Source: an uncultured Clostridia bacterium
Lineage (GTDB): Bacteria; Bacillota; Clostridia; Christensenellales; Borkfalkiaceae
Reading direction: 5' to 3'
Assembly (NCBI GenBank): GCA_947629605.1
Contig: CANREK010000049.1
Span: forward strand, 1-8,380
Length of the DNA stretch: 8,380 bases
Shown: positions 1 to 7,092 of the stretch, piece by piece
Numbering within the stretch: position 1 is the stretch's first letter
Layout of the letters: each line of letters starts with the position of its first letter
Notes under the pieces: model-generated
The model's database searches: none
Told to the model about the DNA's origin: nothing
The model's input: only the letters and a program-made list of their open reading frames with translations
Translations under genes and position numbers: made by a program

Positions 1-1453
1 GGCAATAGAGGTCGGAGAGCACGATGGGGTCGGTGCGGTGGTCGGCATGGCTCGATTTCGTCCCGACAACGACCATGTTCTCGCTCTTTTTCCCCGCGTC
101 GATGAGGAGATCGGCGATCCTCACCCCGTTGACATCCCCCACCTTGACCGCCTCCTCGCTGTTTCCGTCGCCGATTTTGAGCGTCGCATAGCCGAGGCCG
201 AGGAGAATGGTGTCGTCGATGTCGACCTCGATGGGCGCATCGAGAACATAGATCCCGGGCGTAAAGAGGAGATGTTTGCCCGCTTCAAGGGCGGCGTTGA
301 GTGAGGCAGAAGTATCGTAGCGGGCGTCGGCGATATAGAATTCATCGAGCGAAATCGAGAGGCCGAACTCCTCGGAGAGGGAATTGTTCCATGTAATGCC
401 CTTGGTCTTTTCCTGCACGAAGGGAACAAACACGCTATACCCCTCCTCATTATGGTACAAAAAGGGCTTTTCGGCGATGCGTTCGGTCTCCAAAAGATTT
501 GTCACCTTGCCGCTCGTGGGCGTCCAAGCATCGCTCCCGATGTCCCCTTCACAGCCCGCGTAGACCATGTTATAGGACCCGCCGTCGAAGAACTTTGCCG
601 CCGTGTTGCGGGTCATCCACTGCTGTTGGGAACTGCCGTGCACGGCGCCCGTGACGCGCGTATTTGCGAGAAATCCGCCCGACGCCCAACCGCCGTAGGA
701 GAGATTGAGGTCTCCCAAGACTTCGGCGCGGCGGAAACTCGTCGCCTGTGAGACCGACCAAGTGACGTCGGAGCGCACGGAGACGTTCTCCACGCTCCGC
801 CAAAAGGTGCAGGTGGCATTTTGATCCCCGAGGACCTTATCGCTGACATACACGCCGCCGAGGGAGACGTCGGTCGGGACTTCGCCGAGGCCGTGCACCG
901 AGGTATAATAGCCGACCTGCGCGGTGAGGTCGTACTGCCCTTCCAAAAAGAGAAATGCGGCGCGTTTGGAGGAGAATTGGCCGCTCTGCGCCGTTTCAAG
1001 GGAGGAATGCAAGTCGCGGATGACCGTCTTTACGGCGTCCATGTCGTCATTTGGGGAAATGACGAGCGCGTTGTCCGAAAAGGCGCACGCGGTGCCGAGT
1101 TCCCTCTCTTCCCCGCCGACAACGGCCGTGACTTTGTAGGAATCGTAGATATTTTCGGAAGTCTCAAAGTCCGTCTGCGCCGCGGGAAGCTCCGCAACGG
1201 GCGAATAGCTCCCGAAACGGCTCGGGGCACGGGTGAGAATGTATTTTTCGGCATTCGGCTCCGCCGCCCAACGGATGCGCACGGCGCCGCTGTCCGCCTT
1301 GGCGATGACAGTCTCCGTCTCATAGGCCTCAAAGGCGTTGAAGAGAGAATTTGACCCCGTGTTGTTATTTTGGCTTTCCCGACCGCCGCACGCCGCGAGC
1401 GCTGCCGAGCACGCGACAAGCGCCGCCGTCAAACAAAGGATGCTCTTTTTCAT
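1..1453 (-). CDS. Secreted lipoprotein with FN3-like domain and right-handed beta-helix ('adenylyl cyclase'-labelled family), 3' end beyond the window
   Basis: The reading frame is open from ATG at 1453 to the left edge (484 complete codons, no stop), so the gene is partial. Residues 1-22 form a lipoprotein signal: MKKS, a hydrophobic stretch, then ALAAC with lipidated Cys22, followed by a polar linker. Residues about 47-125 look like a fibronectin type III domain (VRIRWAAEPNAEKYIL, then a YKVTAVV strand). From about 130 onward the protein matches a secreted beta-helix family I recognise from motifs: SVHGLGEVPTDV (185-196), ATCTFWRSVENVSV (213-226), SSQQQWMTRN (274-283), EKPFLY (328-333), a pectate-lyase-like LLFTPGIYVL (395-404) and ILLGLGYATL (416-425). 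Genomes often label this family 'adenylyl cyclase' or 'coagulation factor 5/8 type'; I see no cyclase domain, and the fold suggests binding or cleaving a polysaccharide, which is inference. The start is fixed by the signal peptide. No ribosome binding site is visible. It has its own promoter. Confidence 0.88.
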   Translation of the reverse strand, partial: MKKSILCLTAALVACSAALAACGGRESQNNNTGSNSLFNAFEAYETETVIAKADSGAVRIRWAAEPNAEKYILTRAPSRFGSYSPVAELPAAQTDFETSENIYDSYKVTAVVGGEERELGTACAFSDNALVISPNDDMDAVKTVIRDLHSSLETAQSGQFSSKRAAFLFLEGQYDLTAQVGYYTSVHGLGEVPTDVSLGGVYVSDKVLGDQNATCTFWRSVENVSVRSDVTWSVSQATSFRRAEVLGDLNLSYGGWASGGFLANTRVTGAVHGSSQQQWMTRNTAAKFFDGGSYNMVYAGCEGDIGSDAWTPTSGKVTNLLETERIAEKPFLYHNEEGYSVFVPFVQEKTKGITWNNSLSEEFGLSISLDEFYIADARYDTSASLNAALEAGKHLLFTPGIYVLDAPIEVDIDDTILLGLGYATLKIGDGNSEEAVKVGDVNGVRIADLLIDAGKKSENMVVVGTKSSHADHRTDPIVLSDLYC

Positions 1454-1459
1454 GATTTT

Positions 1460-1488
1460 ATTGTACCACGCCGCAAAAATGATGTCAA
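1460..1488 (-). promoter_or_regulatory. Near-consensus sigma-A promoter, apparently giving a leaderless mRNA
   Basis: On the minus strand TTGACA (1488-1483) is followed by a 17-base spacer and TACAAT (1465-1460), with an extended -10 TGG directly before it. Only six bases (AAAATC) lie between the -10 box and the ATG at 1453, so the expected start point, seven bases after the -10, is the A of the start codon. No Shine-Dalgarno sequence is present. It drives the beta-helix lipoprotein gene. Confidence 0.8.
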
Positions 1489-1546
1489 TGTACGCATTTG
1501 AAAAGGGTTCGTTGGGGGGCGTGCGGGGCTCCGCGTGGCGTGCGGC

Positions 1547-1783
1547 GTCATGCTGAGCAGAAGAGCACAAACGCAGTCTACGGAAGAGAGTCCGAAGCAT
1601 CTCGCCGCACATTTCTACGGAACCGCACTAATCGCGTCATGGTGAGCGTAGTCGAACCATCACCTTATTTCTTTGCTGCGGTGATCCTTCGACACGACGC
1701 AAGGGCGCGTCGGCTACTTCGCGCCAAGAGCGGCGCTCGTGCCGCCCTTAGATAGAAATAGAATGCGGGCGGGGCAGGATGAC
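1547..1783. repeat. Degenerate interspersed intergenic repeat with inverted ends
   Basis: The gap between the two lipoprotein genes contains no credible gene. It holds related fragments: GTCATGCTGAGC (1547-1558) ending in GTCCGAAGCATCTC near 1603, GTCATGGTGAGCGTAGTCGA beginning at 1636, then the inverse GGTGATCCTTCGAC (1680-1693) and a terminal CAGGATGAC (1775-1783). The arms 1651-1664 and 1680-1693 are complementary at 12 of 14 positions around a 15-base loop. AAGGGCG (1701-1707) and CGCCCTT (1743-1749) form a second inverted pair. The GTCATGCTGAGC...GTCGAAGCATC to ...CCTTCGAC...CAGGATGAC layout resembles a repeat I associate with gut Clostridia intergenic regions; that link is from memory. 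The copies look decayed. Confidence 0.6.
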
Positions 1784-1821
1784 GCTATTAGGATGGTCCG
1801 TGCGCCGTGCGCTTGCGGGGC

Positions 1822-1853
1822 AAAAAAAGAACGGCGGAAGCCGTTCTTTTTTT
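1822..1853 (-). terminator. Strong intrinsic terminator after the 1457-residue lipoprotein gene
   Basis: A perfect inverted repeat, GAACGGC (1829-1835) and GCCGTTC (1840-1846), encloses a four-base loop and is flanked by A7 (1822-1828) and T7 (1847-1853). On the minus strand it begins 25 bases after the stop codon of the large lipoprotein gene and ends in a seven-T run. The A/T flanks make it formally bidirectional, but no plus-strand gene is present to use the other orientation. Confidence 0.93.
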
Positions 1854-1878
1854 GCTTTCATTGGTGATCGGATGACGA

Positions 1879-4800
1879 TCAGGTGACATTCAAGTTGTCC
1901 ATGCCCCAGTCGCCGTCCCCATTTACGATGGTATAGGTCTTGCCGCCGACCGTGACGGTTTTGCCCGTATTCGTACCGAGCTTGATGTCGCCGTTGCCGC
2001 CATCGTAGCCCTTGCCGTCATAATACAGGTGCGAATAAGTTTTATTCGAGAAACTCGTTACGTCGAAGTATACTTCAAACGTTCCGTCCTCCAACTCCTC
2101 GATCTTTTCGGCCTTGACAGCGGAATCGCTGTCGCCGCCATAGCTCAATTTTTCAAGAAGCGTTTCCTTGGATTCGGCCGACTTGATCGTCACAACGTAG
2201 TACGCCTTTGTCTGCGCCTCGTCGGTTTTGAGGTCGACATTCGTGATACGCGGCCCACATTTGGTCGTAGCGTCCTCAACAATGAGCTGGATCCTGTGTT
2301 GATTCCAAAGTTGGACCACTTCGAGGGAATAGGTCTTGCCTTCGACGGTGACTTTGCTGATGACCTTGCCGTACTCCCATGCATCATGTATGAGTGAGCC
2401 GTCCGATCCGCCCAAGGCGCCCACGATCTTGTATTTGAATACATAATGCTTGGTGCTGGCGGGAATCTTCGACAAATCGGCGGTAAATACATACGTTCCG
2501 TCATCGTTCAGTGTCACATTCGTGGTGGGATTCTGCGGTGTCCATGTATTATACTCTTCAAAGGCAAGGCTGAATGCGCTCTTTTCCACGTTGCGGTAAG
2601 TCCCCTCGATGGTGAGCGTGGGAACGCCGTTTTCATCCGACACTTTCAGTTTGTCAAAGTCCATATCGGCTTTGGGATCGTTGTCGTTTTCGATCGTGAG
2701 ACCGATCGAACCCCAGAATTCTTCCGGTTTAGAGCTTCCGGGAACATTCGTGATCGTATAGGTCCTCTCACCGACCTTGATATTCTTGCCATTTGCAAGA
2801 GCGCTCGGGTCGATGTTGAGATTCTTATAACGATCGTCCTCTTTTTGTTGAGTGGCGTCGTAAATGAAGTGAGCGGTATAAGGACCTACCGCAAGATCGG
2901 AGACGTCAAACTTGATCGTCCATGCGCCATCGTCGGCCGTCACGGTTCTCGTGAGATCGTCGTAGCGAGGATAGGGGTCGCCTCTGAATTGGAAGTCAAA
3001 GTAGATTGCCGTCAGAAGGGCATTGATCTCATCATCGGAATAGCCCTCGTAGATGCCGCTGATCGTGAAGTACACGGTCCCGTTCTCATTCACGATGTCG
3101 CCGCCGGTCACGGCATACGTCTTGTTGGGATCGTCGGGCTCTACGACGACTTTGTCCTTATCGACGACTTCGACGGTCGCGTTGAGGCCGAATTCGGCAT
3201 AGGTGAGCACGACTGCCTTTTCGCCGCAGACGGCATAGCTCCCCTCTGCATCTTGTTCGCCGTACACGGTGTACGATTCAAAGTTGCCGAAGTAGACGCG
3301 GATACCGTAGCTGACGACGCTGATCGGAAGCTCGGTGAGGTCTGCCTTGATCGTGAAGCTGCCGTCCGACTTCCACTCGATCGTCTGCGCGACGGGAAGT
3401 CTCGAACTTGCGGCCGTGTTGTAGAGATAGAGCTTGACATCGCCCTGCTTATAATACTTGGTGTTTGCCTTGCCGCTGATGGAGAGAAGAGCCGTATCGC
3501 TCACCGACGTGAGTGCAAGCGTTGCGGCGTCGATCGACGAAGGCGCGAAGTCCTTATCCGTGATGGGCGGATTGACTGTCTCGCTCGTCTCCTCGGTGAC
3601 GACGCAGACGTCGGTATAGTAGGTCTCCATGCTGTTTTTGAGCATGTACTTTCTGCCGCCGACGATGGCGTAGAGGCTGCCGACTGCGGAGTCGGCGTCC
3701 TTGATCTCGACAAAGTGGGTATACGTTCCGTCCTCTTCTTGATAGTAGAGGTGCGGCCAAAGCTGGGTGCCCGTGTACGACGTGATGTCGAAGTAGAGCT
3801 TGCCCGAGCCGTGTTCGTCGAGCTTGGAGAGCGTTGCATCTGCCCCATAGAGTTCGCCGCTGTCGCTGTTGCCGAAGAACACCTTGTCGATCGCTACGTT
3901 CTGCGTCCATACACTGACGACATAGTAGACCTTGGTGGCGTTCGAATAATTGTCGACAAGGAGCTCCACATGCGATTCGGGATCGATGGCGAGCTGAGGC
4001 TTGGTGTCATCGCGGATGATGAGCACGGGGAGACCGTTCATCCACACCTTGGTGTCGGTATATCCGCTGAGACGTGCCATGGCGTATTCGAGATTGCCGA
4101 TCTTGACAGTTTCCGTGGGAATTTCGCAGCCCGTGCCCATGAAGTTGTTGTTTGCGCTGATGTGAAGGAAGAGGATCCAGCCGTGGCCCGCGCCTTCGGG
4201 AAGCGCGATGACGAGCTTGAACGTGTGCTCGGTCTCATCGACTTCGACCTTGAACACGTCCTTTGCGGAGAACGACGCGATGTCCCAACTGCTGTTGAGG
4301 GAACCTGCATCGGGGTTGTTGGAGATGTCGCCGCTCTCCCACTCCTTGGTGAGGATCTGCGTGACTTTGTCCTTGGCGAGCGCTTCGTTGTAGGTGCCGC
4401 CGATGACGTAGTAAGGCGTGTTCTCCCTGTTTTCCACGGAGATGGAAGTGTAGGCTACCGCTTCATTTTCGCCGTAAGCAATGATGCCGCCCCACTTGCC
4501 GCGACCGACATAGTAGACGCTGGCTCCGTCGCCGCCGTCGAGTTTGAGCGTTGTGCTGTTCAAGAGGTTGCCGTTGCCGCCGTCGGGAGCATGGGCGCCG
4601 TTATCGGTCATGTCGGTGTTTTTGCACCATGCGTTGAGCAGGTTGCCGTCGTTGTCGCCCGTGTAAACGGTGACGCCGCCGTCTTTGAGATAGAAGTGGA
4701 AATATGCGATCGTGGTGAGTTTGAGCTGCGTGAGGTCAAACTTCACTACAAACTTGCCGTCTGCGATCGTAGCATCCTGCGCCGTGATCGTGCCGCCCGC

Positions 4801-6252
4801 GTCGTAGTCGATGGTGACGGTCTTGCCGTTGTGTTCGGCCTCGATGGTGCCGTTGAACGTGAGCGTGGGAACGTTGTTCTCCATGGCAAGCGTCATCGTG
4901 TATTCGACGGTGGCATTCACGCCCGCGTCGGAAGCGAGGTTCGCAACGGCTTTGAGCATTCCGTTATAGTTCTGGAACGTGCAGGTGACGCCGCCCACGG
5001 ACAGGTTGTCGTCCATGTCGAGAACTTCTTCGTCATAATCGAGAATGGAGATCTCCTGACGGTCGATCACGGTGTTGCCGCCGACATTGGATTCTGCCGC
5101 GAAGATGATATCCATCCACTTGCCGAGGAACTTGCCGTTCTCCTCCGTGGCGAGCGTTCTCATGTTGAGGGTGAGCTCGAAGTCGCCGCCCTTGGTCCCT
5201 TGCGCGGTGTCGCCCTCGAAGGTGACGTTGGCATTGCCCTCGTGAAGGATGAGCTGGACCTTATTTGCGGCGTTGAATTTGCCCTTGAATACGAGGAAGG
5301 GAAGCTCTACGCCGTCCACGGTGCGCTTTTCGTACTTGATGCTCGAAAGGTCGACGAGCTTGCCGACCCACGCCGCCGTGTAGGTGTGGCTGATGGCGGT
5401 ATCGGCGGGAATGTTGGTGACGGTTTGGCCGTTTTCCTGCATGCCGAGCAGCTTATATTCCCCTTCCGCGCCGCGGCTGAGCTGGGCATTGAGGGGAAGC
5501 GGAATGTTCTCGGGAATGGGCTTGTCAAAGGTGAAGCTGTATGCCTTGGTCGTTTCGTCGCGCGTGACGTTGGAAATGCCCGGCATGGCTTTGAGCTGGT
5601 ACTCGTAAGCGCCTTCGATATCGCCGCCGGCGGGGTCGACGGTGATCTTGCCGACGACTGCCTTTTCGAGCTGAACGGCCGCACTCGTAAAGCTGCCGTA
5701 GGTGACGGTGAACGACGTGTCGCCGAGCTCGAAATAGCCCGCTTCCGCATTGGGGTAGTTGACGACATAGCCGAGGCCGGGAAGCACTTCGGTGTCGCTG
5801 TCGCTCGTCTTATAGGTGATGGTGACTTCCATCCCCGTCGTGTCGAGCGTTTCCCCTGCGTAGTAGATCATCTTGGTGGGGTTCTTCGTCACGGAGACAC
5901 CCTTGATCCCCTTGGTGACGGTGATGGTGATATCGTTGTTCCCCTCCTTGACTTGGAATGAATAGGACCCGTTCTGTGCACGCAGCGTGATCCTGCCGTT
6001 CATGACGGTGACTTCGTACCCCGTGTCGGGCGTCACCGTGAAGGTAAGGGCCGTGTCCGCGGCATACGTCGAGGGCAGATCCGTGCTGCCGTCCACCATG
6101 ACGGTAACGTGGTCCTTTTCGCCCGTGATCTTCCAATTGATGTTCCCGACCTTTCCCTCATCTTTGCCGCCGCCGCATGCGACCGCAAAGGAAAGGCAGA
6201 GCGCCATGATAAGTCCGAGCAAAATCGTAAGGAGCGTCTTTCTCTTTGTCAT
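1879..6252 (-). CDS. Giant modular surface lipoprotein (1457 aa) with Big_3-type Ig domain and eight unrecognised repeated beta modules
   Basis: I chose ATG at 6252, giving 1457 residues, because it starts a lipoprotein signal (MTKRKTLL, hydrophobic core, FAVAC with Cys26) and has AGGAGG six bases upstream; an in-frame ATG at 6312 would add a 20-residue tail with a poor signal. A short beta domain (about 35-114) precedes a bacterial Ig-like Big_3-type domain (about 115-197: NPTKMIYYAGETLDTTGMEV, then a GDTSFTVTYG strand). Residues 199-300 are another beta-rich segment. From about 312 to 1443 I find eight degenerate modules starting near 316, 461, 613, 773, 920, 1058, 1208 and 1348. Most run: entry strand (VPTLTIEGTY type), DG-x-F/W-x-h-x-h-D-h-T/S, an aromatic strand, closing VGGKTYTI. 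No catalytic motif, sortase signal or C-terminal membrane segment is visible. It should be lipid-anchored on the outer face of the membrane. A binding or adhesive role is inference. It is monocistronic, with its own promoter and terminator. Confidence 0.93.
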   Translation of the reverse strand: MTKRKTLLTILLGLIMALCLSFAVACGGGKDEGKVGNINWKITGEKDHVTVMVDGSTDLPSTYAADTALTFTVTPDTGYEVTVMNGRITLRAQNGSYSFQVKEGNNDITITVTKGIKGVSVTKNPTKMIYYAGETLDTTGMEVTITYKTSDSDTEVLPGLGYVVNYPNAEAGYFELGDTSFTVTYGSFTSAAVQLEKAVVGKITVDPAGGDIEGAYEYQLKAMPGISNVTRDETTKAYSFTFDKPIPENIPLPLNAQLSRGAEGEYKLLGMQENGQTVTNIPADTAISHTYTAAWVGKLVDLSSIKYEKRTVDGVELPFLVFKGKFNAANKVQLILHEGNANVTFEGDTAQGTKGGDFELTLNMRTLATEENGKFLGKWMDIIFAAESNVGGNTVIDRQEISILDYDEEVLDMDDNLSVGGVTCTFQNYNGMLKAVANLASDAGVNATVEYTMTLAMENNVPTLTFNGTIEAEHNGKTVTIDYDAGGTITAQDATIADGKFVVKFDLTQLKLTTIAYFHFYLKDGGVTVYTGDNDGNLLNAWCKNTDMTDNGAHAPDGGNGNLLNSTTLKLDGGDGASVYYVGRGKWGGIIAYGENEAVAYTSISVENRENTPYYVIGGTYNEALAKDKVTQILTKEWESGDISNNPDAGSLNSSWDIASFSAKDVFKVEVDETEHTFKLVIALPEGAGHGWILFLHISANNNFMGTGCEIPTETVKIGNLEYAMARLSGYTDTKVWMNGLPVLIIRDDTKPQLAIDPESHVELLVDNYSNATKVYYVVSVWTQNVAIDKVFFGNSDSGELYGADATLSKLDEHGSGKLYFDITSYTGTQLWPHLYYQEEDGTYTHFVEIKDADSAVGSLYAIVGGRKYMLKNSMETYYTDVCVVTEETSETVNPPITDKDFAPSSIDAATLALTSVSDTALLSISGKANTKYYKQGDVKLYLYNTAASSRLPVAQTIEWKSDGSFTIKADLTELPISVVSYGIRVYFGNFESYTVYGEQDAEGSYAVCGEKAVVLTYAEFGLNATVEVVDKDKVVVEPDDPNKTYAVTGGDIVNENGTVYFTISGIYEGYSDDEINALLTAIYFDFQFRGDPYPRYDDLTRTVTADDGAWTIKFDVSDLAVGPYTAHFIYDATQQKEDDRYKNLNIDPSALANGKNIKVGERTYTITNVPGSSKPEEFWGSIGLTIENDNDPKADMDFDKLKVSDENGVPTLTIEGTYRNVEKSAFSLAFEEYNTWTPQNPTTNVTLNDDGTYVFTADLSKIPASTKHYVFKYKIVGALGGSDGSLIHDAWEYGKVISKVTVEGKTYSLEVVQLWNQHRIQLIVEDATTKCGPRITNVDLKTDEAQTKAYYVVTIKSAESKETLLEKLSYGGDSDSAVKAEKIEELEDGTFEVYFDVTSFSNKTYSHLYYDGKGYDGGNGDIKLGTNTGKTVTVGGKTYTIVNGDGDWGMDNLNVT

Positions 6253-6258
6253 CTTTTT

Positions 6259-6264
6259 CCTCCT
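6259..6264 (-). promoter_or_regulatory. Shine-Dalgarno site that fixes the start of the large lipoprotein
   Basis: The minus strand reads AGGAGG, then a six-base AAAAAG spacer, then ATG at 6252. This full match to the anti-SD is what selects the 6252 start over the in-frame ATG at 6312. The latter lies within two or three bases of the predicted transcription start and could not be translated in the usual way. Confidence 0.92.
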
Positions 6265-6278
6265 GTTTTTTTGAGTTA

Positions 6279-6299
6279 CGGCAGGATGACGCTCTGCCG
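6279..6299 (-). other. Hairpin in the 5' untranslated region of the large lipoprotein mRNA
   Basis: CGGCAG (6299-6294) and CTGCCG (6284-6279) on the minus strand form a perfect six-base-pair stem with a nine-base loop. It lies in the predicted 58-base leader, 14 bases upstream of the AGGAGG site. There is no T-tract after it, so it is not a terminator; it may stabilise the transcript. The plus-strand bases 6281-6293 (GCAGGATGACGCT) are identical to 1774-1786 at the end of the intergenic repeat. Confidence 0.55.
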
Positions 6300-6316
6300 C
6301 ATTCTTTAACATTTTA

Positions 6317-6345
6317 ATTATATCTCATGGCGCCGAACGGGTAAA
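6317..6345 (-). promoter_or_regulatory. Sigma-A-type promoter for the large lipoprotein gene
   Basis: On the minus strand TTTACC (6345-6340, four of six consensus bases) lies 17 bases from a perfect TATAAT (6322-6317). The predicted start is near 6310, leaving a leader of about 58 bases before the ATG at 6252. The surrounding DNA is AT-rich compared with the coding sequence. This makes the lipoprotein gene independent of the spoVA genes upstream. Confidence 0.78.
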
Positions 6346-6398
6346 TATACATTATTTCATTATGGTCTATTTTTGTATTGAATTTTTTAATGATTATC

Positions 6399-6420
6399 AA
6401 AAAAATGAAAGCTATTTTCA
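6399..6420 (-). terminator. Possible weak terminator after spoVAE
   Basis: Twenty-four bases after the spoVAE stop codon the minus strand reads TGAAA, a five-base loop, TTTCA, then seven Ts. The stem is only five pairs and AT-rich, so it would be inefficient. It lies before the lipoprotein promoter, where a transcription unit boundary is expected. Confidence 0.35.
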
Positions 6421-6444
6421 GTTTTGGGGCGAAAAAACGAAAAT

Positions 6445-6822
6445 TCAGTTATATTTTGTGTGCGATTTGAAAATTAAGGCCATGAGGAAGGAAAAGACGA
6501 CCGCCGCCGAGACGCCCGCGCTCGCCGCCGCCAAGGGGCCCGTGAGCGCCTTGAAGAGCCCCTCTTCCGCCCCGCGCATCGCGCCGTTTGCAAGCAGATA
6601 TCCAAACCCCGAAATGGGCACCGTTGCACCTGCGCCCGCAAACTCCACGAGGGGTTGATAGAGCCCGAGCGCGGTCAAGACGATGCCCGCAAGCATGAAC
6701 ATGACGAGGATCTTCCCCGCGGTGAGGTCGGTGAAGTTGATGACGAGCTGGGCGATCATGCAGATGAGACCCCCTACCGCAAACGCTTTGAGGAACATGA
6801 ACAGAATGGTGAGATATTCCAT
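6445..6822 (-). CDS. spoVAE: Stage V sporulation protein AE (SpoVAEb-type membrane protein)
   Basis: The 125-residue protein is almost entirely hydrophobic. It carries the family signature GLYQPLVEFAGAGATVPISG (53-72, followed by FG) and a second conserved membrane region around LTGPLAAASAGVSAAV (93-108). Hydrophobic stretches lie at about 8-29, 36-56 and 95-117. Its length fits SpoVAEb. SpoVA proteins form the inner-membrane complex that imports Ca-dipicolinate into the forespore and releases it at germination. I chose ATG at 6822 because family members begin just before the first membrane segment; an in-frame TTG at 6876 would add 18 residues encoded by AT-rich repeat DNA. No Shine-Dalgarno sequence precedes 6822, which is odd. 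spoVAD lies 288 bp upstream, separated by repeats instead of the usual tight spacing. SpoVAC is related, but position and length favour SpoVAE. Confidence 0.9.
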   Translation of the reverse strand: MEYLTILFMFLKAFAVGGLICMIAQLVINFTDLTAGKILVMFMLAGIVLTALGLYQPLVEFAGAGATVPISGFGYLLANGAMRGAEEGLFKALTGPLAAASAGVSAAVVFSFLMALIFKSHTKYN

Positions 6823-6830
6823 ATGTAAGA

Positions 6831-6863
6831 GAATTAAAAATTGAAAATTAAAAATGAAAAATT
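6831..6863. repeat. AT-rich tandem motif directly upstream of spoVAE
   Basis: The block is an imperfect tandem of ATTAAAAAT, TGAAAATTAAAAA and TGAAAAATTG, almost free of G and C in a GC-rich neighbourhood. It begins nine bases before the spoVAE start codon and occupies the place where its ribosome binding site would be expected. It marks one edge of the repeat-filled gap. I have a general impression that such strings recur in gut Clostridia genomes, but cannot test it here. Confidence 0.6.
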
Positions 6864-6880
6864 GCGGCGGGGACAATTAG

Positions 6881-7092
6881 AACGACACCCCTCCCGTCAC
6901 TGCGTGACACCCACCCCTCAGAGGGGTGGGCAAGTGACCCTTGGCTCCCCCTTGGGTGGAGCGGCACTTTTCTTGCTCAACAGCCCTGTGGGCTGTGAGT
7001 GTGCGCGACAGGAGCGGTGGCACCCGCGACGGGCTTTGGGCGGTCCCTGCCGCCCAAAGGGAGCTGTCGAGGCGTAGCCGAGACTGAGGGGG
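6881..7092. repeat. Composite hairpin-rich interspersed repeat between spoVAD and spoVAE
   Basis: No credible gene is present. The segment is a chain of perfect inverted repeats: GTCAC-TGC-GTGAC (6896-6908); CCCACCCCTC-A-GAGGGGTGGG (arms 6910-6919 and 6921-6930); ACAGCCC-TGT-GGGCTGT (6980-6996); and CTTTGGGCGG, six-base loop, CCGCCCAAAG (7034-7043 and 7050-7059). The phrases CTTGGCTCCCCCTTGGG (6940-6956) and GGGAGCTGTCGAGG...GAGACTGAGGGGGTG (about 7059-7093) look like the two ends of one repeat common in gut Clostridia, here spread apart by other sequence. Identification is from memory of the motif. No transposase is encoded; if mobile, it would need help from elsewhere. Confidence 0.65.

Noticed and set aside
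821..1354. Plus-strand open frames of up to 177 codons between 1 and 1400
   Set aside because: They are antisense shadows of the beta-helix lipoprotein, whose frame is continuous across the region and matches a known family along its length.
2446..5961. Long plus-strand open frame (1171 codons) opposite the lipoprotein gene
   Set aside because: It is codon-aligned antisense to a gene with a signal peptide, SD, promoter and terminator. It has no ribosome binding site, and its translation has an artificial composition rich in Val, Asp and Arg with no recognisable domain.
6253..6312. Upstream ATG at 6312 for the large lipoprotein
   Set aside because: It falls at the predicted transcription start and crosses the leader hairpin, and its 20 extra residues spoil the lipoprotein signal. 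The ATG at 6252 has a full AGGAGG at ideal spacing.
6823..6876. Upstream TTG start that would extend SpoVAE by 18 residues
   Set aside because: The extra residues are encoded by the AT-rich repeat, no SD precedes the TTG, and SpoVAE proteins normally start at the first membrane segment, matching ATG 6822.
6896..7059. CRISPR array or structured RNA in the hairpin-rich gap
   Set aside because: The inverted repeats differ from each other in sequence and spacing, with no regular repeat-spacer unit. I recognise no riboswitch or known RNA, and the motifs fit interspersed repeat DNA better.
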